A DNA stretch of 64,000 nucleotides, from positions 434,001 through 498,000 of the forward strand of contig NZMW01000010.1 of the NCBI GenBank assembly GCA_002694685.1. The letters are read 5' to 3'. Below, in pieces: positions 18,094 through 26,062 of the stretch. Under the pieces are notes generated by a model. That model had not been told where the DNA came from. It did not search any database and was given only the letters and a program-made list of their open reading frames with translations. The stretch comes from Balneola sp. (GTDB taxonomy: Bacteria > Bacteroidota > Rhodothermia > Balneolales > Balneolaceae). The position numbers were made by a program, and so were the translations under genes. Numbering within the stretch: position 1 is the first letter of the stretch; each line of letters opens with the position of its first letter.

Positions 18094-18202
18094 AGAACGC
18101 AGATAACACGGATCAAACAGATTTTCGCAGAACGGTTTTGGTCCAATTTCGTCCGACCGCTTCAGTAAAAAACCTGAACAGGGATAGGATGTCTCAGCGG
18201 TC
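18094..18202. repeat. Intergenic repeat-like DNA with nested hairpins
   Basis: The 250-base gap between the TolC-like gene and the M20 dipeptidase has no convincing reading frame. It starts with a near-periodic run of GCAGAT / CGGAT / CAGATTTTC words (about 18094-18131). GACCGCT (18155-18161) is then mirrored by AGCGGTC (18196-18202), enclosing a smaller CCTG-AA-CAGG hairpin at 18173-18182. From memory, GCAGAT-type periodic runs recur as dispersed repeats in Bacteroidota-related genomes; this is not verified. Confidence 0.35.
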
Positions 18203-18323
18203 TGACGATTGTAAATAGCAAACAAATTCATAATGCAGACATCCGCCAAAAGATGAATACAAAATGCCCCACCCTTAAACATTCATCGGACTCAGATGAA
18301 GTTCCTTTCGCCCTTAAGAACTC

Positions 18324-19697
18324 TTAAGAAGAAAAATCAGGAAGCAATTCCATAAAGCGGGCGGAAGTTTTGATGCCTCGGTGAAAATCTTTCAGTGAAA
18401 AGTTCTCGTTTGGAGAATGGATGGCATTGCTTGTCAATCCAAAGCCCATCAGGATGGATTCAACTCCAAGAACACGTTTAAAATCCGCAACGATCGGGAT
18501 AGAGCCGCCTTCTCTGGAAAACAATGCTTCTGTACCATAAATGTCTTCAAAAGCCTTGGCTCCTGCTTTAAGCCCGTAAAAATCGAGATCCGTAACCGAA
18601 GCGAAGCCGCCGTGGTGTTCACTCACAGTAACTTTCACGGTATCAGGTGCTAAGGACTCAACATGTTCTTTAAACATTTTAGCAATTTCCTTGGGATGCT
18701 GATCTGGAACGAGGCGCATACTCACTTTAGCGTTAGCTTTGGAAGGTAGTACCGTTTTAGCTCCTTCTTTTGTGTAACCTCCCCAAATTCCATTTACATC
18801 TAAGGTTGGGCGAGCCGAAGATCTTTCTAAAGTACTATAGCCTTTCTCGCCGTGGAGGGCCTTAACATCTAATGTGCGTTTATATTCTTCTTCGTCAAAG
18901 GGAAGTTGTTTATACGTTTCCCGTTCCGTTTCGGTAAGAGGGATTACATTATCATAAAAGCCGGGAATTTGAATGACACCGTCTTCATCCTTCAATTTTG
19001 CAATAATTTCACAAAGTACGTTTACCGGATTTTCAACGGCACCGCCATATACCCCGGAGTGTAAATCACGATTTGGCCCAACCACTTCAACTTCCATGTA
19101 TGCAAGCCCACGTAAGCCATAGGTAATGGAGGGTTGGTCTTTCCCGAACATTGCTGTATCAGAAATGAGAACCATATCACACGCCAACAGATCTTGGTTT
19201 GCTTCAAGAAAAGGGACAAGATTAGGCGATCCAATTTCTTCTTCTCCCTCTAATACAATCTTAACGTTTACAGGGATTTCTTGACCGGTTTCAACAAAAG
19301 ACTCAAGGGCTTTGACATGAGTAAAAGCTTGTCCCTTATCATCACTTGCACCACGGGCATAAATGAGTCCGTCTTTCACCGTTGGTTCAAAAGGGGGCGT
19401 ATCCCATAATTCATCAGGATCAGAAGGTTGAACATCATAGTGGCCATAAATCAAAACCGTAGGGCGGTCATCATGTGGGCAATGCTCGGCATACACAATC
19501 GGATTACCGGGCGTCTCAAAAGTTTTGACTGTCTCCAATTTCATGCTTTCAAGTTGTGAAACCAGAAAGCTAGCCGCTTTTTTTATTTCCTCTTTCTTAG
19601 TGGAGTCAGTGCTGATACTGGGTATCCGAAGCAGTTCAAACAGCTCTTCAACAAATTTGTCTTTATTCTGATCAATATATTCTTGAGTAGTACTCAT
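18324..19697 (-). CDS. M20-family dipeptidase
   Basis: A 457-aa zinc peptidase of the M20/ArgE/CNDP-like group. Metal and catalytic positions visible are H86 and D88 in YGHYDVQP, D119/D120 in GASDDKGQ, and the EEE run E152-E154 in GEEEIGSP. The dimerisation domain sits in the middle (from about residue 200), and a C-terminal segment with SREGGSIPIV and SNAIHSPNENF carries the last ligands. The family cuts dipeptides or short peptides in the cytoplasm; substrate choice cannot be read. It is a single gene on the minus strand, 95 bases upstream (on this strand) of the batE end. Confidence 0.9.
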   Translation of the reverse strand: MSTTQEYIDQNKDKFVEELFELLRIPSISTDSTKKEEIKKAASFLVSQLESMKLETVKTFETPGNPIVYAEHCPHDDRPTVLIYGHYDVQPSDPDELWDTPPFEPTVKDGLIYARGASDDKGQAFTHVKALESFVETGQEIPVNVKIVLEGEEEIGSPNLVPFLEANQDLLACDMVLISDTAMFGKDQPSITYGLRGLAYMEVEVVGPNRDLHSGVYGGAVENPVNVLCEIIAKLKDEDGVIQIPGFYDNVIPLTETERETYKQLPFDEEEYKRTLDVKALHGEKGYSTLERSSARPTLDVNGIWGGYTKEGAKTVLPSKANAKVSMRLVPDQHPKEIAKMFKEHVESLAPDTVKVTVSEHHGGFASVTDLDFYGLKAGAKAFEDIYGTEALFSREGGSIPIVADFKRVLGVESILMGFGLTSNAIHSPNENFSLKDFHRGIKTSARFMELLPDFSS

Positions 19698-19792
19698 TAA
19701 GAGAAAACGTTATTTATGGTTAGGCAAAGGCAAAAAATAATCCGGTGCAAAAATAACCATGCTGAGCTTAAACTTCTGCCTGCAATTAAAGT

Positions 19793-20560
19793 TTACAATA
19801 TTTTAAGTCCTTCGTTTTTTATCCACCCATATTGGCCGTTTCCTAGCCTGACGTACAGCCAATCAGGATGTTTTTCACTTTCCCAGTGATCTACCGTCAA
19901 ATCGTAGCCTTCATAGGCAATACTTTCGAGCGTGGCTTCTGTATTAGGTGACTGCAAAACCCGCTGTGAGTTGCTAACCAAAACAGCTTCGTCATATCGT
20001 TGATTCACATAGTCAGCATAAAAAGCTAACCCCGCCAAAGTGGATCCTGCGATCACCAAAACCAGAATGGCTGTGGAGGTCTTTTCAAGCGGAAGTTTAT
20101 TCATCCATCCGAGATATAATAAAATCAGTCCTGAGAGGGTGACGAAGAATCCGATTATAAATAATCCTGATGCGGTAAGCACATCATTTATCCACTGCAC
20201 GGCTCTATCCCAGGGTAGTTTTGGGAGCTTGGCTGATTGACGGCTAAACTGGCTATTTACATAATCGATCGCAGTTTCTGCTTGTTGCTGGGTTGTTTCA
20301 AAATCTCTGGCTTTTAAGAAGTAGTACTTAGCTAATCCCATGGAGTCCAGCTGCACCGCAGTAATTCCCATGTTTAGAAATAAAGCTCCAGAAACCTCGC
20401 CGGATGTAGCAATGGACTTATATAGACTCATAGCTTCGCCCAGTTCACCATTTTCAAATAAGGTGTTGGCTTCATCAAAAGTAGCTTGAGTGGATTGTTG
20501 AGCCTGAACTCCAAATCCAATCAACAAGAAGAAAATAAATGAAATCATAATTCGGCTCAT
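19793..20560 (-). CDS. batE: BatE-like TPR protein with SH3-type C-terminal domain
   Basis: A 255-aa membrane protein: signal sequence to about residue 20 (VQAQQ), a TPR-like part (ANTLFENGELGEAMSLYKSI and following), two TM helices around 130-180 (FIIGFFVTLSGLILLYLGW; AILVLVIAGSTLAGLAFYA), and a bacterial SH3-like end (WLYVRLGNGQYGWIKNEGLK). This architecture and its position directly after BatD match BatE of the Bacteroidota aerotolerance cluster. Its start overlaps the batD stop by 4 bases, so the two are translationally coupled. The exact biochemical role is not known for the family. Confidence 0.75.
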   Translation of the reverse strand: MSRIMISFIFFLLIGFGVQAQQSTQATFDEANTLFENGELGEAMSLYKSIATSGEVSGALFLNMGITAVQLDSMGLAKYYFLKARDFETTQQQAETAIDYVNSQFSRQSAKLPKLPWDRAVQWINDVLTASGLFIIGFFVTLSGLILLYLGWMNKLPLEKTSTAILVLVIAGSTLAGLAFYADYVNQRYDEAVLVSNSQRVLQSPNTEATLESIAYEGYDLTVDHWESEKHPDWLYVRLGNGQYGWIKNEGLKIL

Positions 20561-22302
20561 ACCAGTTTCCCAATTTTCTTTATGACTTCTTTGGTTTTAT
20601 TGATATCAGCAGACAGGGTTTCTTGGGATGCATTTGGGGCATAAGCGATAGTCTCACACTTAGTTAAAAGCTGCTTTAACTCGGTAGTGATTTCCGGTTT
20701 ATTGAACCCTTCCACTTTTGTGATAATATCTTGATGAGATAATCCGGCCGGTGGTAAGTTAAGCTTATCGGTTATAAACTGAACAAGTGCTTTTTCGAGT
20801 AAGTGATATCCTTGCTTCAAATCATCAGTTGCTTCGGCTTCTTTCAAGGTTTTGTCAGCTTTGTCTGATGCGGTTCTTGAACGAGCAAAAGCGATATCTG
20901 TGCTCATGCGGTCCTGATAATGCTTAAAGCCAAAAGCTCCACCTGTCAATAAAATCGGTAATATGATAAGAGTCCAAACCCAGCCTTTTTGGTAAAGTGG
21001 TTCAGGATTTGTGGAAGTCCATTGAGCAAGTCCGGTAATGGGTTTAATCTCAAACCGTAAATCAGTTTGGGCAACGGTAGTCGCATTTGGATCCCGCTTT
21101 GCAATAAAGTTCAATGGGGATAATTCTGTTATCCGATACCGGTTTCCGGAAGGATCAAAATAAGCGATTCGGGTTTCCGGGATGGAATACTCTCCTTCAT
21201 TCCGTGCAATTACAATGTCAGTAAAAGTTCGGGTACCTGAAATCTGACGATTTCTTCGGTCAATATTAGAACTTTGCTGGGGATTGTATTTCTCGAGCTC
21301 TTCCGGAAATGTATAATTAGGTTTATTAATCAGGGGAACATTTCCGCTTCCTGTAATACGTGTGGTGATTTCAATAGTCTCACCTACAAATGCATTTTTC
21401 GGGGTGATTTCTCTGGTGATTTCAAAGTCTCCAACGGCTCCTATAAACTCAGCATTGCCAGGATCAGGGAGAGCGCGTACATCTAAAGCTACGGGTATTG
21501 ACTGTATATTCATTCGCTCCTGCCCAAGCCCAAACCCAAAGGGATCTGATGAACTTCTTTGCTTCCTCACCGAAAGCGTTATTTCAAAGGGGCTGAGTGT
21601 AAGTTCACCCGATTTAGTAGGGAAAAGGGCATATTGTATAAGTCGTGCCCGCTGGTACCGAACTCCATTAACAATGGTAGAGGATGTTTGGGCTCGTTGC
21701 GGATATTCGAGTTCTTCTTTCCAGAAACCTTCTGCTTTCCAGCCGGGCGTAGGTTGATATGAAGATACTTCAATTCCATTTTTGAAATAAAGAACAACAT
21801 CTACAACTACCTGCTGACCAACAACTGGAGAATTAGTGCTTGGCTCAAGCCGAACATAAATTTCGGGAGCACGTTCGGCCTCTCCTGAATTGATAGTTGC
21901 AGGATCAAGTACCCTGAAGTTTACTGGCTGAGTTCGATATTCAGAACCGTCAATCTCAACTTGAATAGAAGGCAGCGTGTATTCTCCGGGAGACTGAGCA
22001 ATCAGTGAATATCCAAATGTGTAGGTTACTGTTGGGTTTCCATTAACCAGTGAATACTTTTGTCCCCTTGATGTGCTGCCACGCAACCACCTGAGGCCTT
22101 CAATTTCGGGGAGTGCAGGTTGCTGAACAGATCCCATGCTGGATCCTGAAATTACAACCTGAAGGCTAACCTGCTCACCCGAATAAATATTAGTCTCTGA
22201 GAGGGAAGATGAGACAGTAATATTCTGTGCCTGAATTGAATTGGTACAGGCTAGTACAATGAACAGAAAAAAAACAGAAAATAGCTTACCAATCTTTCTC
22301 AT
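20557..22302 (-). CDS. batD: BatD-family protein
   Basis: About 581 aa from the ATG at 22302; a longer start at 22317 would overlap the preceding gene further. The order is signal peptide (RKIGKLFSVFFLFIVLACT, SIQAQ), several beta-rich immunoglobulin-like repeats (NIYSGEQVSLQVVISGSS; VGQQVVVDVVLYFKNGIEVS; FVGETIEITTRITGSGNVPL), a TM helix near 445-465 and a C-terminal cytoplasmic helical part. The order matches BatD (oxygen-tolerance family). It overlaps the Gln/Glu-rich gene by 17 bases and batE by 4. The VWA proteins BatA and BatB, usual partners, are not in this cluster. Confidence 0.82.
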   Translation of the reverse strand: MRKIGKLFSVFFLFIVLACTNSIQAQNITVSSSLSETNIYSGEQVSLQVVISGSSMGSVQQPALPEIEGLRWLRGSTSRGQKYSLVNGNPTVTYTFGYSLIAQSPGEYTLPSIQVEIDGSEYRTQPVNFRVLDPATINSGEAERAPEIYVRLEPSTNSPVVGQQVVVDVVLYFKNGIEVSSYQPTPGWKAEGFWKEELEYPQRAQTSSTIVNGVRYQRARLIQYALFPTKSGELTLSPFEITLSVRKQRSSSDPFGFGLGQERMNIQSIPVALDVRALPDPGNAEFIGAVGDFEITREITPKNAFVGETIEITTRITGSGNVPLINKPNYTFPEELEKYNPQQSSNIDRRNRQISGTRTFTDIVIARNEGEYSIPETRIAYFDPSGNRYRITELSPLNFIAKRDPNATTVAQTDLRFEIKPITGLAQWTSTNPEPLYQKGWVWTLIILPILLTGGAFGFKHYQDRMSTDIAFARSRTASDKADKTLKEAEATDDLKQGYHLLEKALVQFITDKLNLPPAGLSHQDIITKVEGFNKPEITTELKQLLTKCETIAYAPNASQETLSADINKTKEVIKKIGKLV

Positions 22303-22816
22303 GCTTGGCGCTTCCATCCGATTTTTTCTTCTTGAATTCTTTTAGGAGTTCTTTTTCTTTTTGAGCCAGGGCTTGCAGTATTTTTTCAGCGTCCTCTTTG
22401 CTGATTTGCTGTGATTTCAGGTCTTCAGGGTTCATGTCCTGTGGATCTTGTTCTTCCTGATTTTCACCTTCACTTTCTTGCTGTTCCTGTTGCTCCTGCT
22501 GTTCCTCGTTTTCCTGTTCTTGCTCTTGTTGTTCCTGCTCCTGTTGCTCTTGGTTTTGCTGCTGCTGTTGCTGCTGCTGGTCTTGATTCTGTTGCTGTTG
22601 TTGTTTCTCCTGTTCTTCCTGAAGCTTTTGCATCAGAGCATTTAACTTTGGATCGTTAGGATAATTATTCAACCCATTTTGGACCTGATTGATAGCTGTC
22701 TGAAGGTCAGCATTAATAAAAGACTGAGCTCCGCCATGGAAATATTCATCGGCAGATTGAGCCCAAGCCGAAGAGGCGAGCAGAATCGAAAAAGTAAGAG
22801 TAAGTAAATTCTTCAT
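22286..22816 (-). CDS. Secreted TPR-like protein with Gln/Glu-rich low-complexity region
   Basis: About 176 aa from ATG 22816. A signal peptide (MKNLLTLTFSILLASSAWAQ) and a short helical TPR-like unit (GGAQSFINADLQTAINQVQN) are followed by about 75 residues made almost only of Q, E and N, then a charged Lys-rich end. The tract is written mostly in CAG/CAA/GAG codons, so it is a simple DNA repeat that may change length. It lies between batC and batD and overlaps batD, so it belongs to the cluster; BatC homologues elsewhere can carry Q/E-rich ends. Function unknown. Confidence 0.7.
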   Translation of the reverse strand: MKNLLTLTFSILLASSAWAQSADEYFHGGAQSFINADLQTAINQVQNGLNNYPNDPKLNALMQKLQEEQEKQQQQQNQDQQQQQQQQNQEQQEQEQQEQEQENEEQQEQQEQQESEGENQEEQDPQDMNPEDLKSQQISKEDAEKILQALAQKEKELLKEFKKKKSDGSAKHEKDW

Positions 22817-22820
22817 ACTA

Positions 22821-23465
22821 TCAATTGGAGTTAATGTCAGAAACATTTTTCGTTCTTTCTATGAAATCATTAAAAGCTCTCACCGTTTCATCGGCTTCGA
22901 GAGCTCGCTGCATCAAATTATAGGCTTCGGAATACTTACGCTGAGCCACTAATTTTTCAGCTTGTTCTTTCATGGCAATAGCATATTGGCTCGGCTCGGG
23001 AGGAGGCTGATTTTCTTGATTCTCCTGTTGCTGGTCCTCATCACCTTCTTCTTTTTCTTGCTCGGCAAGTGCACGTTCAAGGTTATGCTTTGCATCAAAG
23101 TCAGTTGGGTTTAGCTTCAGAGCATTTTTGAAATGTGTTGCGGAAGGTTTCCATTTTTTAGCTTCGGCAAGCAGTGTTCCAATATTATATTCTGCTTTTG
23201 CTTTGTCTTGTGGTGAAGTTGCCAAACCGCGAAATTCCATATAAGACTGAATGGCTTCTTCAATCTTACCTTGTTTTGCCTGAGCATTACCCAGATTAAA
23301 ATACAGCCTGCCATCATCTGGATTTTGTTCAATAGCAGAAAGATAGAGCTGCTCGGCTTCCTCATAATTTCCATTTTCATAAGCTTCATTAGCCTTTCTT
23401 CCGTCATTCACAGCAGAAGCCGTAAGCAATACGAAAAGGGCGATATATGAAAATATTCGAATCAA
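22821..23465 (-). CDS. batC: BatC-like TPR protein
   Basis: A 214-aa TPR protein with a short signal-like start (IRIFSYIALFVLLTASAV). The TPR motifs are clear: GNYEEAEQLYLSAIEQNPDD, then LYFNLGNAQAKQGKIEEAIQ, then AKAEYNIGTLLAEAKKW, then HFKNALKLNPTDFDAKHNLE. A Q/E-rich spacer follows at about 145-170. FNLGNA-type TPRs are common in BatC. It starts 4 bases after the yebC stop and ends 4 bases before the next gene, so all five minus-strand genes from yebC to batE look like one transcript. Confidence 0.72.
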   Translation of the reverse strand: MIRIFSYIALFVLLTASAVNDGRKANEAYENGNYEEAEQLYLSAIEQNPDDGRLYFNLGNAQAKQGKIEEAIQSYMEFRGLATSPQDKAKAEYNIGTLLAEAKKWKPSATHFKNALKLNPTDFDAKHNLERALAEQEKEEGDEDQQQENQENQPPPEPSQYAIAMKEQAEKLVAQRKYSEAYNLMQRALEADETVRAFNDFIERTKNVSDINSN

Positions 23466-23469
23466 GATA

Positions 23470-24225
23470 TTATAGGTTTTCAGCTAAGGCTACGGTTTCT
23501 TCGTCCATCAGCATGTTAGTAAACACATTGTTGACATCATCATTCTCTTCAAACTTATCCATCATCTTCAGGTTTGAAATGGCCGTATCTTCATCAACTT
23601 TAGTTTCGGTTACGGCTTCCCGAATCAATGTTGCATTTTCAATTTCATAATTGGCTTCTTCGAGACGATTTCGCACATCAAAAAGTTCTTCACGAGTAGT
23701 ATAAACGACAAACATTTCATCATCAGTATCTACATCTGTTGCTCCGGCATCAATAGCTTCAAGCATAAACTCTTCGTCATCCAAGTGACCTGATGGTACC
23801 TGAATCATGCCCTTTTGCTCAAACATGTAACCAACGGATCCGGTTGTGCCCATATTACCTCCATGTTTGGTAAAAATATGACGGATGTCACTTACCGTTC
23901 GATTGTTATTGTCGGTAGTCACTTCAATAAAATAGGCGATTCCACCCGGACCATATCCCTCAAACGTTGCCTCTTCATAACTGGCACCGTCTGAGTCTTC
24001 ACCGGTGCCACGTTTGATGGCTCGCTCAATATTATCCTTAGGCACGTTATCTGCTTTGGCATTATCTATAGCCAGTGATAAACGCGGATTCCCATCGACA
24101 TCACCGCCGCCTTCCCGTGCTGCAACCGTGATTTCTTTAATATGTTTTGTAAAGACTTTAGAACGCTTTGCGTCCTCTTTAGCTTTTTTGTGGCGAATGT
24201 TCGCCCATTTCGAATGTCCTGCCAT
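23470..24225 (-). CDS. yebC: YebC/PmpR-family protein
   Basis: A 251-aa member of the YebC family with the invariant start MAGHSKWANIRHKKAKEDAK. Also visible are GNPRLSLAIDNAKADNVPKD, ERAIKRGTG and the domain-2 text YEATFEGYGPGGIAYFIEVT (with a small residue variation) and FTKHGGNMGTTGSVGYMFEQ. Known members act as DNA-binding regulators, and some affect ribosomes stalled at proline runs. The cluster position, 4 bases ahead of batC, is unusual compared with its frequent neighbour ruvC and suggests co-expression with the Bat genes. Confidence 0.93.
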   Translation of the reverse strand: MAGHSKWANIRHKKAKEDAKRSKVFTKHIKEITVAAREGGGDVDGNPRLSLAIDNAKADNVPKDNIERAIKRGTGEDSDGASYEEATFEGYGPGGIAYFIEVTTDNNNRTVSDIRHIFTKHGGNMGTTGSVGYMFEQKGMIQVPSGHLDDEEFMLEAIDAGATDVDTDDEMFVVYTTREELFDVRNRLEEANYEIENATLIREAVTETKVDEDTAISNLKMMDKFEENDDVNNVFTNMLMDEETVALAENL

Positions 24226-24445
24226 AGGAAGTTATCATCAAATTATTGCGGTGTAATAAAGAATGAATATACAAAATTGAGCGCATGGATTAGAAATGAT
24301 GTAACAGATTTTTATTGGGGTTTTAATCTGAAATGATAATCGGTGAAACCAAACTGTTAAACCTTGTGTTAAGCTCCTAATCACTACAATAGTTTGTGTA
24401 TTTTTAGGTTCAATATATCAAACGAAATATTTCTAACTTGTTGGA

Positions 24446-25588
24446 ATGAATATAGGAATTGTTTGTTACCCTACCTTTGGTGGAAGTGGTGTTGTAGCCA
24501 CAGAATTAGCTAAAACACTGGCTCGAAAGGGACATAATATACATATGATGAGCTATGCCAAGCCGGCCCGGCTCGATACTCTTCAAACTGGAATAACCTA
24601 TCATGAAGTTTCGATAAATTCCTATCCTTTATTTGAGTACCCTCCGTATGATCTGGCGCTAGCCACTCAAATGGTGAATTTAATCGAATATCAGGATCTG
24701 GATTTACTTCATGTGCATTATGCACTTCCTCATGCGACAAGCGCTTATCTGGCAAAACAGATTATGGCGGAAAAGGGTATCCACGTCCCGGTAGTAACAA
24801 CCCTTCATGGAACCGATATTACGCTGGTCGGTAGTGACCCGAGTTACAAACACGTTGTAGAATTTTCCATCGACAAGAGCGATGGCGTTACGGCCGTATC
24901 AGAATTTCTGAAACAAGAAACATACGACCGGTTTAACATTAAACAGGATATCAAAGTGATTCCAAACTTCATTGATCTGGATAGGTTCAAGAAGTCGAAT
25001 AAAAGTCACTTTAAAAAAGCCATTTGCCCGAATGATGAAAAGGTAGTGGTTCACGTATCAAACTTTAGGAAAGTAAAGCGTGTACCTGAAGTAGTTACTG
25101 TTTTTTCAAAAATTTTAGACGCGGGTATCGAAGCTAAACTACTGCTTGCCGGAGATGGTCCGGACCGGCAGAAAGCAGAACAGCAATGTCGTGATCTTGG
25201 AATTTGTGAACATGTTCGGTTTTTAGGCAAGCTTGAAGAAGTAGAAGAGGTGCTTTCAATCGCAGACTTGTTTTTGATCCCTTCAGGCTCTGAAACGTTT
25301 GGCCTTGCAGCACTCGAAGCAATGAGTTGTAGTGTGCCGGTTATCAGTTCTAATATAGGCGGGTTACCGGAAGTTAACATACACGGAGAAACCGGGTATC
25401 TGTGTGATCTTGATGATATCGATTGTATGGTCGAATATGGAGTCAAAATACTGAGCAACCCCGAGCTTCACCAAACACTTGCTCAGAACGCCAGAAAACA
25501 AGCTGAGCGCTTCAATCAGGATGTGGTGGTTGAAGAGTATGAGAGATTTTATGAAGAAGTAAGCGCGAAATTACTCGAAAAAGCTTGA
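24446..25588 (+). CDS. bshA: N-acetyl-alpha-D-glucosaminyl L-malate synthase (bacillithiol pathway)
   Basis: A 380-aa GT4-type glycosyltransferase. It opens with MNIGIVCYPTFGGSGVVATE, the BshA hallmark, followed by HVHYALPHATSAYLAKQI near 92 and TTLHGTDITLVG near 119. The donor-site half has NFRKVKRVPEVV and the E-x7-E region GSETFGLAALEAMSCSVPVI. BshA joins UDP-GlcNAc to L-malate, the first step of bacillithiol synthesis in the cytoplasm. The other bsh genes are not in the window. It is divergent from yebC across a 220-base gap. Confidence 0.93.
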   Translation: MNIGIVCYPTFGGSGVVATELAKTLARKGHNIHMMSYAKPARLDTLQTGITYHEVSINSYPLFEYPPYDLALATQMVNLIEYQDLDLLHVHYALPHATSAYLAKQIMAEKGIHVPVVTTLHGTDITLVGSDPSYKHVVEFSIDKSDGVTAVSEFLKQETYDRFNIKQDIKVIPNFIDLDRFKKSNKSHFKKAICPNDEKVVVHVSNFRKVKRVPEVVTVFSKILDAGIEAKLLLAGDGPDRQKAEQQCRDLGICEHVRFLGKLEEVEEVLSIADLFLIPSGSETFGLAALEAMSCSVPVISSNIGGLPEVNIHGETGYLCDLDDIDCMVEYGVKILSNPELHQTLAQNARKQAERFNQDVVVEEYERFYEEVSAKLLEKA

Positions 25589-25596
25589 GCCCGGTT

Positions 25597-25968
25597 TTAA
25601 AATAAACCCCATTTTTTCAAAGCGTTTGCTTTGCCTGTTGCAACATACTTACACTTTTTGAAGTCAAGGGTATGTTCTGTAAGCACGGCGTCATTTATTA
25701 CATAAGCAATAGCCACAATAACCTCTTTCATGTCGCTGGCAATAAACTGGCTCTTCTTTTTTGTGCAGAGAATGAGATGGGTTACTTCAGTATTAATATC
25801 CTGCTTTTCATCAACCCAAAAAACAGGCGTTTCCAACTCAGCTAGAAAGTAATCAGGGCGATCTTTTCCAGGAATTTGTTTCTGAATCTTAGCTTGAATT
25901 GGAAGCTGGTACGTGAGCTCTTTCGGGCCTTTGGCAATTGATTCGATTTCGATAGCAAATGACTTCAT
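25597..25968 (-). CDS. Conserved-looking hypothetical protein, function unknown
   Basis: A 123-aa soluble protein with no signal peptide or TM helix and no motif I recognise. It looks like a mixed alpha/beta domain: beta-rich first half (FAIEIESIAKG, TYQLPIQAKIQ, YFLAELETPVFWV), then THLILCTKKKSQFI, then a hydrophobic helix MKEVIVAIAYVINDAVL and a Lys-rich end. It ends convergently with bshA 8 bases away and lies downstream of the sucC terminator. Composition is like the neighbours, so recent transfer is not suggested. Confidence 0.7.
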   Translation of the reverse strand: MKSFAIEIESIAKGPKELTYQLPIQAKIQKQIPGKDRPDYFLAELETPVFWVDEKQDINTEVTHLILCTKKKSQFIASDMKEVIVAIAYVINDAVLTEHTLDFKKCKYVATGKANALKKWGLF

Positions 25969-26000
25969 AACAATTCATTTATGGTTGATAGGTCTATTAT

Positions 26001-26036
26001 AAATAAAAAAAGCCTGATCTGTATAAGACCAGGCTT
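26001..26036 (-). terminator. Terminator of sucC
   Basis: AAGCCTG (26010-26016) pairs with CAGGCTT (26030-26036), extended by an inner TCT/AGA after one mismatch. On the minus strand the stem is followed by a U-rich run (complement of 26001-26010). It lies 27 bases beyond the sucC stop. Confidence 0.8.
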
Positions 26037-26062
26037 AGAATTGTTTAATAAAAAGAGCTTTG

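Noticed and set aside
22411..22659. Leu/Val-rich open frames opposite the Gln/Glu tract
   Set aside because: They are the reverse reading of CAG-type repeats, not genes.
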